Shown in pieces: positions 1 through 9,071 of a DNA stretch of 64,000 nt. The translations under genes and the position numbers were made by a program. The notes beneath the pieces were generated by a model. That model was not told the DNA's origin and did not search any database. It saw only the letters and a program-made list of their open reading frames with translations. The first letter of the stretch is position 1; the number at the start of each line of letters is the position of its first letter. This DNA comes from Oceanobacillus salinisoli (lineage in GTDB: Bacteria > Bacillota > Bacilli > Bacillales > Amphibacillaceae): assembly GCF_009733865.1 (NCBI RefSeq), contig NZ_WOFB01000011.1, forward strand, positions 124,001 through 188,000. The letters run 5' to 3'.

Positions 1-1
1 A

Positions 2-331
2 ATCTTTTTAATTACTTCTTTAGTTACCCAGTGGTATGCATTTCATCTTCAGAATAAAAAGTATCCGGAAAAGAAGCTGGATTTATTATCCTCAAAGGTG
101 AATGAAGCGTATTTTAACATGATGGATGAAGGTGAAAAATACGAAACTTATAAAATTAGCTATTCTGTTTTTAACAAAATGAATGTCATATTTGTTGTTG
201 CTTTAGTACTATTATTTACATATGGAATCCTATTTACATTTTCTGCCGTAACTTTCTTATTTGTCGGATTACTTTGGATTACTATGAATGGAATTTACTA
301 TTTTGAAGGAGTAAAAACTTATAAAATTTAA
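2..331 (+). CDS. DUF3169 family membrane protein, C-terminal part
   Basis: The reading frame is open from the window edge, so this is the last ~109 residues of a longer protein that starts upstream. The visible part has a soluble stretch with the QNKKYPEKK and MDEGEKYETYK segments, followed by two hydrophobic segments (roughly the last 50 residues) and a short charged tail. The spacing of the PEKK motif, the D-E-x-E-K motif and the paired membrane segments resembles DUF3169 proteins, which are small multi-pass membrane proteins of unknown function in Firmicutes, often next to an XRE-type regulator. The family call is from memory of the motif pattern; the function is unknown. Confidence 0.7.
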   Translation: MFLITSLVTQWYAFHLQNKKYPEKKLDLLSSKVNEAYFNMMDEGEKYETYKISYSVFNKMNVIFVVALVLLFTYGILFTFSAVTFLFVGLLWITMNGIYYFEGVKTYKI

Positions 332-520
332 TGAGGGAAGTATGTAATAAATCATCAAACAAAATCTTTTTTAATCAAAACCTTTTTCTACTTTATGTTT
401 TTAGGAATGTGTGTTGCTTTTATTTTTTATGCGTTTGTGAAATGAATGAAGAGTAGTTATTAACTTGTCTATATTTAAGCTAATTAAACTTAGTAATCAA
501 AATTAAAGGAGGAAATACTT

Positions 521-1513
521 ATGAACCGCAAAAGATGGATTGCCCTTGTCATCGCAATCGTTTTGTTTATTTTTTCGATTGGATTTCAAGCTATTACAAC
601 TGTTTTAGCCACAGATTTTGAAGAATTATTTAATTTAAATGCAAGTGAATTTGAACAGGATATATTAGAAGAAGGTTCTGCACTAAACAAAATTGCCGTC
701 ATTCGTTTGGATGGAATTATTCAGGACACTTCGACAAATGCTTGGAACACTAGCTTATATAATCATGATCGCTTTTTAAATATGATTGAAGACGCTGGGG
801 AAGATTCAACCGTTGACGGTATTATTCTAAGAGTTAATACTCCAGGTGGTGGGGTTGTCGAAAGTGCAGAAATACATGATAAGGTAGAGGAAGTACAAGA
901 AGAATATAATAAGCCTGTTTATGTCTCTATGGGGAATACAGCAGCATCAGGCGGATATTATATTGCAGCACCAGCTGATAAGATCATTGCACATCCTGCA
1001 ACATTAACAGGGTCCATTGGTGTTATTATGGAAAGCATTAATTTTGCAGAATTAGCGGATCAACTGGGAGTAGACTTTAATACGATAAAAAGTGGAGAGT
1101 TTAAAGATATTATGTCGGCTTCCCGTGAAATGACAGAAGAAGAACGCACAATTTTACAAACGATGATTGACGACCTTTATGGTGATTTTGTCCAAGTAAT
1201 TGTAGATGGAAGAGAAATGACGGAAGAACGAGTGAGAGAACTTGGAGATGGCCGGGTATACACAGGCTCTCAGGCTCATGAATTAGGCCTAGTAGATGAA
1301 TTAGGTACTCTTGATGATACGATTGCTATGATGAAGGAAGATTACGATTTAAACGATGCACAGGTTGTTGAATATAAGAGTGGGTTAGGTTTTGAACAGT
1401 TTTTAGGAATGACACTAAGCAGCAATTTTGGATCACAATCTGAATTAGACGGAATTGTACATTTATTACGGCAATCCAATGCGCCACGTGCCATGTATTT
1501 ATATTCGGAGTAA
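521..1513 (+). CDS. sppA: Signal peptide peptidase SppA
   Basis: Membrane-bound serine protease of family S49 that degrades leftover signal peptides in the membrane. The 330-residue protein starts with MNRKRW and one hydrophobic anchor (residues 7-30), followed by an S49 domain. The Ser-Lys dyad is visible: S143 in NTAASGGYY and K195 in KSGEFKD, the same 52-residue spacing as S147/K199 of B. subtilis SppA. A GGGVVESAEI segment precedes the nucleophile. A good ribosome site (AAAGGAGG) lies 9 bases before the ATG. The RDD gene follows after 12 bases, the same pair as B. subtilis sppA-yteJ, so they are probably co-transcribed. Confidence 0.95.
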   Translation: MNRKRWIALVIAIVLFIFSIGFQAITTVLATDFEELFNLNASEFEQDILEEGSALNKIAVIRLDGIIQDTSTNAWNTSLYNHDRFLNMIEDAGEDSTVDGIILRVNTPGGGVVESAEIHDKVEEVQEEYNKPVYVSMGNTAASGGYYIAAPADKIIAHPATLTGSIGVIMESINFAELADQLGVDFNTIKSGEFKDIMSASREMTEEERTILQTMIDDLYGDFVQVIVDGREMTEERVRELGDGRVYTGSQAHELGLVDELGTLDDTIAMMKEDYDLNDAQVVEYKSGLGFEQFLGMTLSSNFGSQSELDGIVHLLRQSNAPRAMYLYSE

Positions 1514-1525
1514 GGAGGTCATCAC

Positions 1526-1999
1526 ATGAGTGAAGAATCAACTGTTATGGGTCAACCTGAAGCAGAAGTAGTGAATAGATCTCCATATGCTGGCTTTTGG
1601 ATGCGTTTCTGGGCATATTTGGCAGATTTAATCATTGTTTTTAGTATTAATGGAATTATATTAAGTCCTCTTAGGTTTCTAAATGATGGGGCAGCAATTG
1701 ACATAGGTTTTTGGACATTATCTGGAATACTTAGTAGTATCGTTTTTTACTTATATTTTGTATTGATGACCAAATTCTATCAGCAAACATTAGGAAAAAT
1801 GATTTTTGGATTAAAGGTAGTTCGAAGTGATGGGGAGAAATTAAGCTGGAATGACCTAATTTTCCGGGAACTGGTAGGAAGATTTCTTCATCGGGTTTTC
1901 TTTATTACATTCCTTCTTTACATTGTTGTCGCATTTAATTCAGAAAAACAGGGGATACATGATTTAATAGCTGGTACGAGAGTTGTCTTCGCGAGATGA
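1526..1999 (+). CDS. yteJ: RDD family membrane protein (YteJ-like)
   Basis: 157-residue integral membrane protein with the RDD fold. The diagnostic R...D pattern is seen in GFWMRFWAYLADLII (residues 23-38), followed by further hydrophobic segments and the conserved QTLGKMIFGLKVV and N-x-x-KQGIHDLIAGTRVV blocks. RDD proteins are small transporters or accessory membrane proteins; in B. subtilis yteJ lies directly behind sppA and helps modulate it. An AAGGAGG site sits 7 bases before the ATG and the gene is probably in one transcript with sppA, ended by the hairpin just downstream. Confidence 0.88.
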   Translation: MSEESTVMGQPEAEVVNRSPYAGFWMRFWAYLADLIIVFSINGIILSPLRFLNDGAAIDIGFWTLSGILSSIVFYLYFVLMTKFYQQTLGKMIFGLKVVRSDGEKLSWNDLIFRELVGRFLHRVFFITFLLYIVVAFNSEKQGIHDLIAGTRVVFAR

Positions 2000-2009
2000 T
2001 AAAGAAGAA

Positions 2010-2051
2010 CCAGGAATTCCTTTATAAAGGGATTTCTGGCTTTTTATTTTG
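2010..2051 (+). terminator. Rho-independent terminator of sppA-yteJ
   Basis: A 14 bp stem (CCAGGAATTCCTTT with AAAGGGATTTCTGG, two G-U pairs) with a very short loop, followed by CTTTTTATTTT. It lies 10 bases behind the RDD gene stop codon. Confidence 0.85.
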
Positions 2052-2109
2052 GCTGTTTTCCTGGAAATTGTTATTTTTGTTGTCACTAACGGTATTATTT
2101 ATGGGTGGT

Positions 2110-2260
2110 TCTTTCCTTTTATGAGCGGGACTCTTCTTTTATGAGCGCGTACTTCCTTATTATGAGCGGGACTCTTCTTTTATGAGCGCGTACTTCCTTA
2201 TTATGAGCGGGCTTCTTCTTTTATGAGCGCCTACTCCTTTTTTATGAGCGGGCACCTTTC
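2110..2260. repeat. Tandem array of 20/21 bp ATGAGCG units
   Basis: Seven units, each with the core TTTATGAGCG, start at 2121, 2141, 2162, 2182, 2203, 2223 and 2244. Two unit types alternate, ATGAGCGGGACTCTTCTTTT (20 bp) and ATGAGCGCGTACTTCCTTATT (21 bp), making a higher-order 41 bp period; the last units are more diverged. No spacers separate the units. The array lies between a terminator and a dispersed repeat, outside any supported gene. Confidence 0.9.
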
Positions 2261-2429
2261 CCACGAATATGTTGTGTCTGAGATATCGATAGAGCAACAT
2301 TTCTCATTGATGGAAACGATATTCTTTTATGACAAAAGGGCTAACATAACAAAACAAGGCTGGGACATTATTAAACACCCAACCTAAAAACGAATGATTA
2401 CATGTATAAAAGTTCAAACCGCTCTTTTC

Positions 2430-2703
2430 GCAAAGTTGGTTATTATGGAATGGATATAAACTGAGGACTAATGAAAATTCCTATGGTGATGCTCTCGCTT
2501 GTTCTAATGATGATAGCGTGCATTCATTCGCTCCGGAAGAATACTTACGGTTCGTGGGCACGACCTAAAGCCTCATCAGGGAAAACCGTAAGTGCACCTC
2601 TAGTCTTCTATTAATGCTCTGTAGTTGGCTTCCTCGGCGCAAGGGAACAAAGGAGATTACTCAAGTAGTACCCGCGCTGCTAAAGTCTAGACACGAGTGA
2701 TAA
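2430..2703 (+). repeat. Dispersed element family 1, copy 1
   Basis: Begins with AAAGTTGGTTATTATGG followed by the terminal motif GATATAAACTGAGGACTAA, then the family core: TCTCGCTTGTTCTAATGATG, CTTACGGTTCGTGGGCACGA and AGCCTCATCA. It then carries a CTCTAGTCTTCTA-to-GCGCAAGGGAACAAAG-to-GTAGTACC segment shared with the copy at 27565. The matching right end is not recognisable. No transposase or sensible reading frame is present. Other copies are near 15500, 19085, 25030, 27565 and 56075. Confidence 0.85.
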
Positions 2704-2788
2704 ATGTCATCTACGGTTGATATGTGCGCCCGTTGTGTTGATATTTTGCACAACAGAATGAAATTTTTACAAACGGCAATAATCATCC

Positions 2789-2838
2789 AAAAAACCGAAC
2801 AACAATCCCAAAATCAGAATTATCGTTCGGATTTTTCG
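2789..2838. repeat. Family 3 hairpin (CCGAAC ... GTTCGG), with GGCTGGGAC half at 2355
   Basis: The hairpin AAAAAACCGAAC ... GTTCGGATTTTT matches the terminator-like hairpin of the elements at 54485 and 60495. In those copies an AGGCTGGGAC motif lies about 25-30 bases before the hairpin. Here AAGGCTGGGAC is at 2355-2365, more than 400 bases away, with family 1 copy 1 in between. Confidence 0.6.
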
Positions 2839-2869
2839 ATAACTATAATATTTTTATCCCAGCTTCGTT

Positions 2870-4240
2870 TTATGACATGGCTACCGGTGGAATATCACTT
2901 GATTCATAGCGGTGATCCAAGTCTACGAATTTATTATACTCTTTCACAAAGGCAAGCTCTACGGTACCCACTGGACCATTACGTTGTTTAGCAAGGATAA
3001 TTTCGATGATGTTTTGTTTTTCTGTCTCTTTATCATAATAGTCGTCACGATACAGGAATCCTACAATATCGGCATCCTGCTCAATACTTCCTGATTCACG
3101 TAAGTCGGACATCATTGGTCGTTTATCCTGACGTGATTCCACTCCACGGGAAAGCTGTGACAGGGCAATAAGTGGTACATTCAATTCACGTGCTAATCCT
3201 TTCAAAGACCGTGAAATCTCGGAAACTTCCTGTTGCCGGTTTTCCTTGGAATTTACACTTCCTTGAATGAGCTGCAAATAATCAATAAGGATCATCCCTA
3301 AACCATGCTCCTGTTTTAAACGACGGCATTTCGAACGAATTTCACTGACACGGATACCTGGTGAATCATCAATGTAGATTCCTGCATTAGACAAGGAACC
3401 CATCGCCATGGTTAGTTTACTCCAGTCTTCTGCCTGAAGTTGTCCATTTCGCAAACGCTGTGCATCAATATTACCTTCCGCACAAAGCATACGCTGAACT
3501 AATTGATCGGCCCCCATCTCCAAACTGAATATCGCCACATTTTCATCCGTATTTACGGCAACACTTTGTGCAACATTTAAAGCAAAGGCCGTTTTACCAA
3601 CAGACGGACGGGCCGCGATAATAATTAAGTCATTACGCTGGAAACCGGAAGTAATTTTATCCAAATCTCTAAAACCGGTTGGAATTCCCGTTACATCACC
3701 GTTTTGCTGATGCAGTTGCTCTATATTATCATATACATCTATTAATACATCTTTAATAGATTTAAAGGCACCGGAGTTTTTTCGGCCCGATACTTCTAAA
3801 ATCCCTTTTTCCGCATCATTGAGAACATCTTCTACTTCGTCTTCCTTTTCAAAACTGGAAGTAACAATGTCTGTTGCTGTCCGAATTAAACGTCTCAACA
3901 GTGCTTTTTCTTCGACTATTTTACAGTAATACTCAATATTCGCTGCCGTTGGTACACTTTCTGCCAATTGCGTTAAATATGTGACACCGCCTACTTCATC
4001 GAGCTGTTTTACATCATTCAAATAGGAAGTTACCGTAACGACATCAATCGGTTCTCCCCGGTCTGCAAGTTTCATCATCGCTGCGAAAATCCGTTGATGT
4101 GCTGCCCGGTAGAAATCTTCCGGAACTAATATTTCTGAAGCCGCAGAAAATGCTTCTGGCTCTAAAAATACTGCACCAATTACCGATTGTTCAGCTTCCA
4201 TATTATGAGGTGGTGTTCGTTCATTCCATGATTGGCTCAT
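2870..4240 (-). CDS. dnaB: Replicative DNA helicase
   Basis: Hexameric 5'-3' helicase that unwinds DNA at the fork and interacts with primase and the DnaX clamp loader; called dnaC in B. subtilis. At 456 residues it matches the family (454 in B. subtilis). The N-terminal domain opens with PPHNMEAEQSVIGA; the RecA-like C-terminal half has Walker A ARPSVGKTA near residue 211, the GMILIDYLQLI Walker B region and the SDLRESGSIEQDAD segment. The start with an AAAGGGGAG ribosome site agrees with homologs. It lies downstream of rplI on the same strand with a 230-base gap. Confidence 0.97.
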   Translation of the reverse strand: MSQSWNERTPPHNMEAEQSVIGAVFLEPEAFSAASEILVPEDFYRAAHQRIFAAMMKLADRGEPIDVVTVTSYLNDVKQLDEVGGVTYLTQLAESVPTAANIEYYCKIVEEKALLRRLIRTATDIVTSSFEKEDEVEDVLNDAEKGILEVSGRKNSGAFKSIKDVLIDVYDNIEQLHQQNGDVTGIPTGFRDLDKITSGFQRNDLIIIAARPSVGKTAFALNVAQSVAVNTDENVAIFSLEMGADQLVQRMLCAEGNIDAQRLRNGQLQAEDWSKLTMAMGSLSNAGIYIDDSPGIRVSEIRSKCRRLKQEHGLGMILIDYLQLIQGSVNSKENRQQEVSEISRSLKGLARELNVPLIALSQLSRGVESRQDKRPMMSDLRESGSIEQDADIVGFLYRDDYYDKETEKQNIIEIILAKQRNGPVGTVELAFVKEYNKFVDLDHRYESSDIPPVAMS

Positions 4241-4364
4241 TTCTAAGTTCTCTCCCCTTTAGTTCTTCTGAGAAGTGTATGATTTTAAAAGAAGATTTTT
4301 TATATTGAAGTAATGGTAAAGCAAGAATTTTTCTTTATGATCAGAAGTGAGTTTTTTAGAGTAG

Positions 4365-4392
4365 AAGAAATCGGCAATAAAGCCGATTTCTC
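4365..4392 (-). terminator. Hairpin between rplI and dnaB
   Basis: GAAATCGGC and GCCGATTTC form a 9 bp perfect stem with a 6-base loop, on the downstream side of rplI. The T-run that follows on the minus strand is weak (TTCTTCTAC), so it may be a partial terminator or an RNA processing or stability hairpin. Confidence 0.45.
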
Positions 4393-4435
4393 TTGTCAGT
4401 TATATTTATATCTTCATATAATAATCTTGTATTTC

Positions 4436-4475
4436 GACCGTACGTCGCTAAACGGGCAATTTCGCTTTTATTTTT
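4436..4475 (-). repeat. Fragment of family 4 repeat overlapping the rplI stop codon
   Basis: The stretch GACCGTACGTCGCTAAACGG followed by GCaattTCGCTTTTATTTTT matches the right end of the larger element at 45900-46045 (GTCCGTACGTCGCTAAACGG then GCGCTTGCGCTTTT). Its edge touches the rplI stop codon at 4474-4476. Confidence 0.6.
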
Positions 4476-4920
4476 ACTGTTCTTTTACATGGACTTTGAT
4501 GGTCGCTGAAACATCAGGATGCAATTTTACTGGAACATTCGTGTATCCAAGTGCACGGATAGGCTGATCCAGCTCAATTTTTCGTTTATCAATTTTAAAT
4601 CCATATTGCTTGTTTAGCGTCTCAGCAATTTGCTTACTTGTAATCGAACCAAACAAACGACCACCGTCACCAGATTTTGCTTTCAATTCTACGGCTAGTT
4701 CTTCTAATTTATTTTTCAGCTCCACTGCTTCATCTTTTTCTTTTTGTTCGAGTGCAGCATCTTTCTTCTTCTTCAGTTCTAATGCTTTTAAATTCCCTGA
4801 GGTTGCTTCTTCTGCTAAATTATTTTTTAATAAATAATTACGAGCATATCCATCAGATACATTTTTGACGTCGCCTTTTTCCCCTTTTCCCTTTACGTCT
4901 TTAAGAAATATTACTCTCAT
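4474..4920 (-). CDS. rplI: 50S ribosomal protein L9
   Basis: 148-residue ribosomal protein that binds 23S rRNA. The N-terminal domain [21 protein letters not shown] with the YARNYLLK motif, the long lysine/glutamate-rich connecting helix and the C-terminal domain ([12 protein letters not shown]) are all present, and the length is typical. Its ATG overlaps the gdpP stop by 4 bases (ATGA), so the two are translationally coupled in a yybS-gdpP-rplI transcript, as in B. subtilis. Confidence 0.97.
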   Translation of the reverse strand: MRVIFLKDVKGKGEKGDVKNVSDGYARNYLLKNNLAEEATSGNLKALELKKKKDAALEQKEKDEAVELKNKLEELAVELKAKSGDGGRLFGSITSKQIAETLNKQYGFKIDKRKIELDQPIRALGYTNVPVKLHPDVSATIKVHVKEQ

Positions 4921-6890
4921 TCCGATTCTCTCCCCTCAAAGTACTCGACTATGATATCTTTTAGTAAATTTGCAGCATCTTCTATCGTGGTATCTTCCAG
5001 TTGTGTTGCTGCATTCGTTAAATGGCCACCACCATTCATTTTTTCCATGATTACTTGTACATTCACGTCACCAAGAGACCTTGCACTGATCCCTATTCTA
5101 CCATCATCCCGCTCAGAAATAACGAAAGATGCACTAACCCCTGTCATCGTTAAAAGGGTATCCGCAGCTTGCGCTATTAGCACAGGGCCATAAGAGATGC
5201 CTGGTTCTGCCTTTGAAATAGCAATGGAATCTCTGAATATTTCTGCACGCTCCACTAACTTAGCACGTTTCACATATATGTCAATATCCTCTTTCATAAA
5301 TTGCTGAACAAGAACCGTATCTGCCCCTTTGGAACGCAAGTAAGAGGCAGCATCAAATGTTCTCGACCCGGTTCTTAACGTAAAGCTTTTTGTATCCACA
5401 ATAATTCCGGCAAGCAATGCGGTTGCCTCCAGCATTTTTAATTTTAAGCCTTTAGGCTGGTATTCCAGTAGCTCTGTGACTAATTCCGCAGTGGAAGAAG
5501 CATAAGGCTCCATATACACTAAGGTAGGATTGTCAATAAAATCTTCTCCTCGGCGGTGATGGTCGATAATTACCTTATAGTCTGTTTTATTTAAAAGACT
5601 TGAATCGGCAACCATGACAGGTTTATGTGTATCGACAATGACAACCAAACTGCGATTCGTGATAATTTCTTCCGCTTCGAATGGTTCGATAAAATGATGC
5701 CAAATACTATCTTCTGCTTTCAAAGCTTCCACTAAGCGATAGACTCCTGTATCGACATCTTCTGAATCAAACACGACATAACCATCTACATCGTTCGTCT
5801 TTGCAATGTTTAAGATACCAATTGCGGACCCAACGGAATCCATATCAGGAGCCTTATGTCCCATAATAATAACATTATCACTTGCTTTCACTAATTCAGT
5901 TAAAGCATGGGATATCACTCGTGCTCGTACACGAGTTCGTTTTTCCATTGGATTGGTTTTCCCACCGTAAAAACGAACCTTTCCAGACTCATCCTTAATA
6001 GCGACCTGGTCACCGCCACGTCCTAATGCTAAGTCAAGACAAGACTGAGCAAGCTCACCTAAAGCAGGTAAGGTCAGTTCACCAGTACCAACCCCTATAC
6101 TAAGGGTAACAGGGTTATTCTGTTCACCAATGATTTCACGTACTTCGTCTAAAATAGCGAATTTTGCTTTTTCTAGTTTCTCTAGTATTTGTTTTGTTCC
6201 GACCGCTAAAAATCTTTCCTGAGATGTACGTTTTAAATAAAGGCCATACTCACTTGCCCAATTATTTAAAACAGAAGTAACCTCCGAATTTAATTGACTT
6301 TTAGCCGTATCATCCATGTTTTGGGTGATTTCCTCATAATTATCCAAAAAGATAAACGCCAAAATCGTTTGATCGTTCTCATATAACGTTTCTAACTCTA
6401 CTTGTGAAGTTCGATCAAGAAGGTATAATAAACGTTCTTCTTTACGAATAATGGTCAGAAACTTTAATGAATCGATGTCTATCCAAATTTCTTCTTTATT
6501 TTCCTTAATCATAGGAATTAGTTTTTCTGAAAGTACGTTTAGTGACTCTCCAACAAACGTATCTTCTTCACTAAATTTATTTATATATGGATTGGACCAT
6601 TCGATTTCAAAATCATCATTAAATAAAATGATTCCAAATGGCATTTCAAGCAGTGCTTCTTCACCAACTTTTTTTATTCGATGGGAGATGGTTGAAATAT
6701 ATGCTTCTGTTTCGTCAATAATGGTTTTCTCCGTGCGAATGGAATAGTAAAGTGAAGCTGCTAACAAAGCAGTCATTATAATACCTAGCACCCACTCGTA
6801 ATACCATATAAATAGAAGCAGGATAATGGATAATGAATAAATGACCCATAAGTGCCTGCTAAGTGTAGGTTTTTTCTGAATATCCGGCAT
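4917..6890 (-). CDS. gdpP: Cyclic-di-AMP phosphodiesterase GdpP
   Basis: Hydrolyses the second messenger c-di-AMP to pApA, controlling potassium and osmotic homeostasis and cell-wall stress. The 657 residues show two membrane segments (about 12-50), a PAS domain (about 80-150), a degenerate GGDEF domain (about 170-305) and a DHH/DHHA1 phosphodiesterase. Metal ligands are visible: H345, D349 and D351 in [10 protein letters not shown]420 in IVDTH and D443-H444-H445. D420 matches the position mutated in studies of B. subtilis YybT. The c-di-AMP binding protein DarA is also encoded in this window (63555). Confidence 0.97.
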   Translation of the reverse strand: MPDIQKKPTLSRHLWVIYSLSIILLLFIWYYEWVLGIIMTALLAASLYYSIRTEKTIIDETEAYISTISHRIKKVGEEALLEMPFGIILFNDDFEIEWSNPYINKFSEEDTFVGESLNVLSEKLIPMIKENKEEIWIDIDSLKFLTIIRKEERLLYLLDRTSQVELETLYENDQTILAFIFLDNYEEITQNMDDTAKSQLNSEVTSVLNNWASEYGLYLKRTSQERFLAVGTKQILEKLEKAKFAILDEVREIIGEQNNPVTLSIGVGTGELTLPALGELAQSCLDLALGRGGDQVAIKDESGKVRFYGGKTNPMEKRTRVRARVISHALTELVKASDNVIIMGHKAPDMDSVGSAIGILNIAKTNDVDGYVVFDSEDVDTGVYRLVEALKAEDSIWHHFIEPFEAEEIITNRSLVVIVDTHKPVMVADSSLLNKTDYKVIIDHHRRGEDFIDNPTLVYMEPYASSTAELVTELLEYQPKGLKLKMLEATALLAGIIVDTKSFTLRTGSRTFDAASYLRSKGADTVLVQQFMKEDIDIYVKRAKLVERAEIFRDSIAISKAEPGISYGPVLIAQAADTLLTMTGVSASFVISERDDGRIGISARSLGDVNVQVIMEKMNGGGHLTNAATQLEDTTIEDAANLLKDIIVEYFEGRESE

Positions 6891-6917
6891 AATTTTCAGC
6901 TCCTATAAACCCCTCAT

Positions 6918-7862
6918 TTATTTATTCTTCATCAGGCGCTCCCTCATATTGAATCCTATATCTATAATACCAATAATTCTTACTATGGTAAGAAAAACGA
7001 TAGGAAGTAACACCGTAAGAACAATACTTATAATTGGAATGGCCTTAGACAGTTTCTTATGATGAGCATAATAAAATATAAAGGAAAAACCTTGTATCGC
7101 TAATAAAATACTAGCTAAAACTTGTACATTTTGTACGATTAAAAAGAACGTTCCTGATTGGTTTAAATCCATCAAAGTCAGGAATAGAACGACTAAATAG
7201 ATCCATATAATACTGGATGGCATACGCAATGTACGAAATGGCGGAAAGTGTAAATCCAGTTTTTCCAACCTGTTTAATATTTTGTAACTGGCCCATTGAC
7301 TTACTAAAGCAAAAACAAGAGCTGATATTAATACAAATACAGGCAATAAGTCTATAATATAATCAATTTGGAGTTGAATCATTTCCTGGAATTCATCCGC
7401 TTGACCTTCTGCACCGAAGTCTTCCAATATAGATGTACTCATTTCCAATGAATCGGAAATCATCACACGGAAATCTTCAACGATGTTTACTTGGAATAAA
7501 ACCTGACTAAACACAAAAAGGAAAAGCAATCCAATGACAAATCCAAAAGTACCCCTTGCTAATGTCTCATATGCTGATAAATTTTTATAAATAGCACTTC
7601 CTATCATAATTCCACCTAACCCCATCATGATAGGTGTTGGTAAGGAAAAGATCGTTGCAAACATCACCGATAAAATGACAGCGAGTGCCAACATTAATAA
7701 GGATGGCTTCCAGTTATATTTTGAAGCATATATGACAAAAGGTACCGGAAGTAAGAACACGCTAATAATGGATAGTAGTGGAATAAAGATTGTAATAAAG
7801 AGCAATACCATAAAAATGGCTAACATCAATGCTCCATCTGTAAGTTTCTTTGATTGATTCAT
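6918..7862 (-). CDS. yybS: YybS family DUF2232 membrane protein
   Basis: 314-residue protein with about eight hydrophobic segments, no obvious catalytic motif, and a conserved FLPVPFVIYASKYNW region early on. It belongs to DUF2232, a multi-pass family of unknown function resembling energy-coupling-factor transport components. It lies 27 bases upstream of gdpP in the same orientation, as in B. subtilis, so it is likely the first gene of the yybS-gdpP-rplI operon. A GAGGTG site precedes the ATG. Confidence 0.88.
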   Translation of the reverse strand: MNQSKKLTDGALMLAIFMVLLFITIFIPLLSIISVFLLPVPFVIYASKYNWKPSLLMLALAVILSVMFATIFSLPTPIMMGLGGIMIGSAIYKNLSAYETLARGTFGFVIGLLFLFVFSQVLFQVNIVEDFRVMISDSLEMSTSILEDFGAEGQADEFQEMIQLQIDYIIDLLPVFVLISALVFALVSQWASYKILNRLEKLDLHFPPFRTLRMPSSIIWIYLVVLFLTLMDLNQSGTFFLIVQNVQVLASILLAIQGFSFIFYYAHHKKLSKAIPIISIVLTVLLPIVFLTIVRIIGIIDIGFNMRERLMKNK

Positions 7863-8151
7863 ATAGCACCTCGACTAATCCTCTATAAATTTTAGCTATA
7901 GCTACAATATATCATATGATAACATGAAATTTATAGAAATGGTTGTCGAATAAAGTGTAAAACATAATAATATCCAACCCGTATAACTTCCTTTTATCTT
8001 CATTCCATTATAACGTATTATACCTACTAATATAAATGTCACTTTTTGTTAAAAGATGTAGAAATATCATGATTTTAAATAGTTATGATACGACTTTTTG
8101 CCAAAATCTAATATAATGGACCTATAGTTATTTCTATTTTATAGGACAAGG

Positions 8152-8649
8152 ATGAAAAGAATGATTTTTTGGAATTCATTTTTAAATAGTATGAAGTTAC
8201 CTAACAAACAAGCAATGTTTCAACTAAATCGGGTTGGTTTAGATATTGCTATCTTTTATATTTTAATTTTGCTGCTTATCGTATCCATACCTTCCCTAGT
8301 GGATCGGTTAACCGATGCGGACGGTTTTGGTTCGGATATAAATTTGATTTTTACACTAATCTATTTTTTTATTTTTTATTATCTCCCACTAACGGTTATT
8401 GTATTTGCAATTATATCCATCACGGCTTATCTGGGTAAACTAATCTCTAAAATACTAAAACGAAAATTACATTACTCCCTATTATGGAAAATGACAGCAT
8501 TTACCATAACCATTCCGTTTCTGTTATATACAATTCTCGCATTTCTTTTTTCTGTTACGGATATTTATTTATTGTTCGCATTTATTTATTCATTTGGATT
8601 ATTATGTAGAATGATTTTCATTTATCCCAAACGAAGGATAAGAAGCTAA
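8152..8649 (+). CDS. Small four-helix membrane protein, DUF1189-like
   Basis: 165 residues with four strongly hydrophobic segments (about 31-49, 65-92, 114-132 and 138-156) separated by short basic loops. The opening (FLNSMKLPNKQAMFQLNRVGLDIAIFY) resembles the start of DUF1189 membrane proteins, but the protein is much shorter than that family's usual ~250 residues because the extracytoplasmic domain is missing. It stands alone on the plus strand between two minus-strand operons. A second ATG at 8161 is an alternative start. Function unknown; the family call is tentative. Confidence 0.65.
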   Translation: MKRMIFWNSFLNSMKLPNKQAMFQLNRVGLDIAIFYILILLLIVSIPSLVDRLTDADGFGSDINLIFTLIYFFIFYYLPLTVIVFAIISITAYLGKLISKILKRKLHYSLLWKMTAFTITIPFLLYTILAFLFSVTDIYLLFAFIYSFGLLCRMIFIYPKRRIRS

Positions 8650-8752
8650 ATCCTGGAGGCAGATGGTGTAAGAAATGAATAAGGTATATATTATTCCAAT
8701 CATAACATACGTATGATACATATGTTATAAAAATAACAGAAATGAAGAATAA

Positions 8753-8790
8753 AAAACCTCTAAACCAAAATAATTTGGATTAGAGGTTTT
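8753..8790 (-). terminator. Terminator of rpsF-ssb-rpsR
   Basis: AAAACCTCTAA-(A)-CCAAA pairs with TTTGG-(A)-TTAGAGGTTTT around a 4-base loop. On the minus strand the stem is followed by TTTTTTATTC. It lies directly behind the rpsR stop codon. Confidence 0.88.
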
Positions 8791-8793
8791 AGA

Positions 8794-9024
8794 TTACTCT
8801 GCCACATATGGCAATAATGCCATTTGACGAGAACGTTTGATTGCTTTTGTAAGTTTACGTTGGTATTTTGCAGAAGTTCCAGTTACACGACGAGGAAGAA
8901 TTTTTCCACGTTCTGAAATGAAACGTCTTAGCAAATCAACATCTTTATAATCGATGTGTGTAATTCCATTCGCTGTGAAGTAACACACCTTACGACGCTT
9001 TGCGCGACCACGACGAGCTGCCAT
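8794..9024 (-). CDS. rpsR: 30S ribosomal protein S18
   Basis: 76-residue basic protein of the 30S platform that pairs with S6. The core [20 protein letters not shown] and the conserved [17 protein letters not shown] stretch are typical S18. It is the last gene of the rpsF-ssb-rpsR operon and has a strong AAGGAGGG ribosome site. Confidence 0.97.
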   Translation of the reverse strand: MAARRGRAKRRKVCYFTANGITHIDYKDVDLLRRFISERGKILPRRVTGTSAKYQRKLTKAIKRSRQMALLPYVAE

Positions 9025-9071
9025 TTAAAACCCTCCTTGCATTATATTTATAAGTTCTAAAGACCGAACCT

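Noticed and set aside
2110-2260. Possible CRISPR array
   Set aside because: Units of 20-21 bases follow each other without spacers and there are no cas genes; it is a plain tandem repeat.
2704-2991. 95-codon plus-strand frame
   Set aside because: Starts in repeat-flanking DNA and runs antisense into the end of dnaB; no homology or ribosome site.
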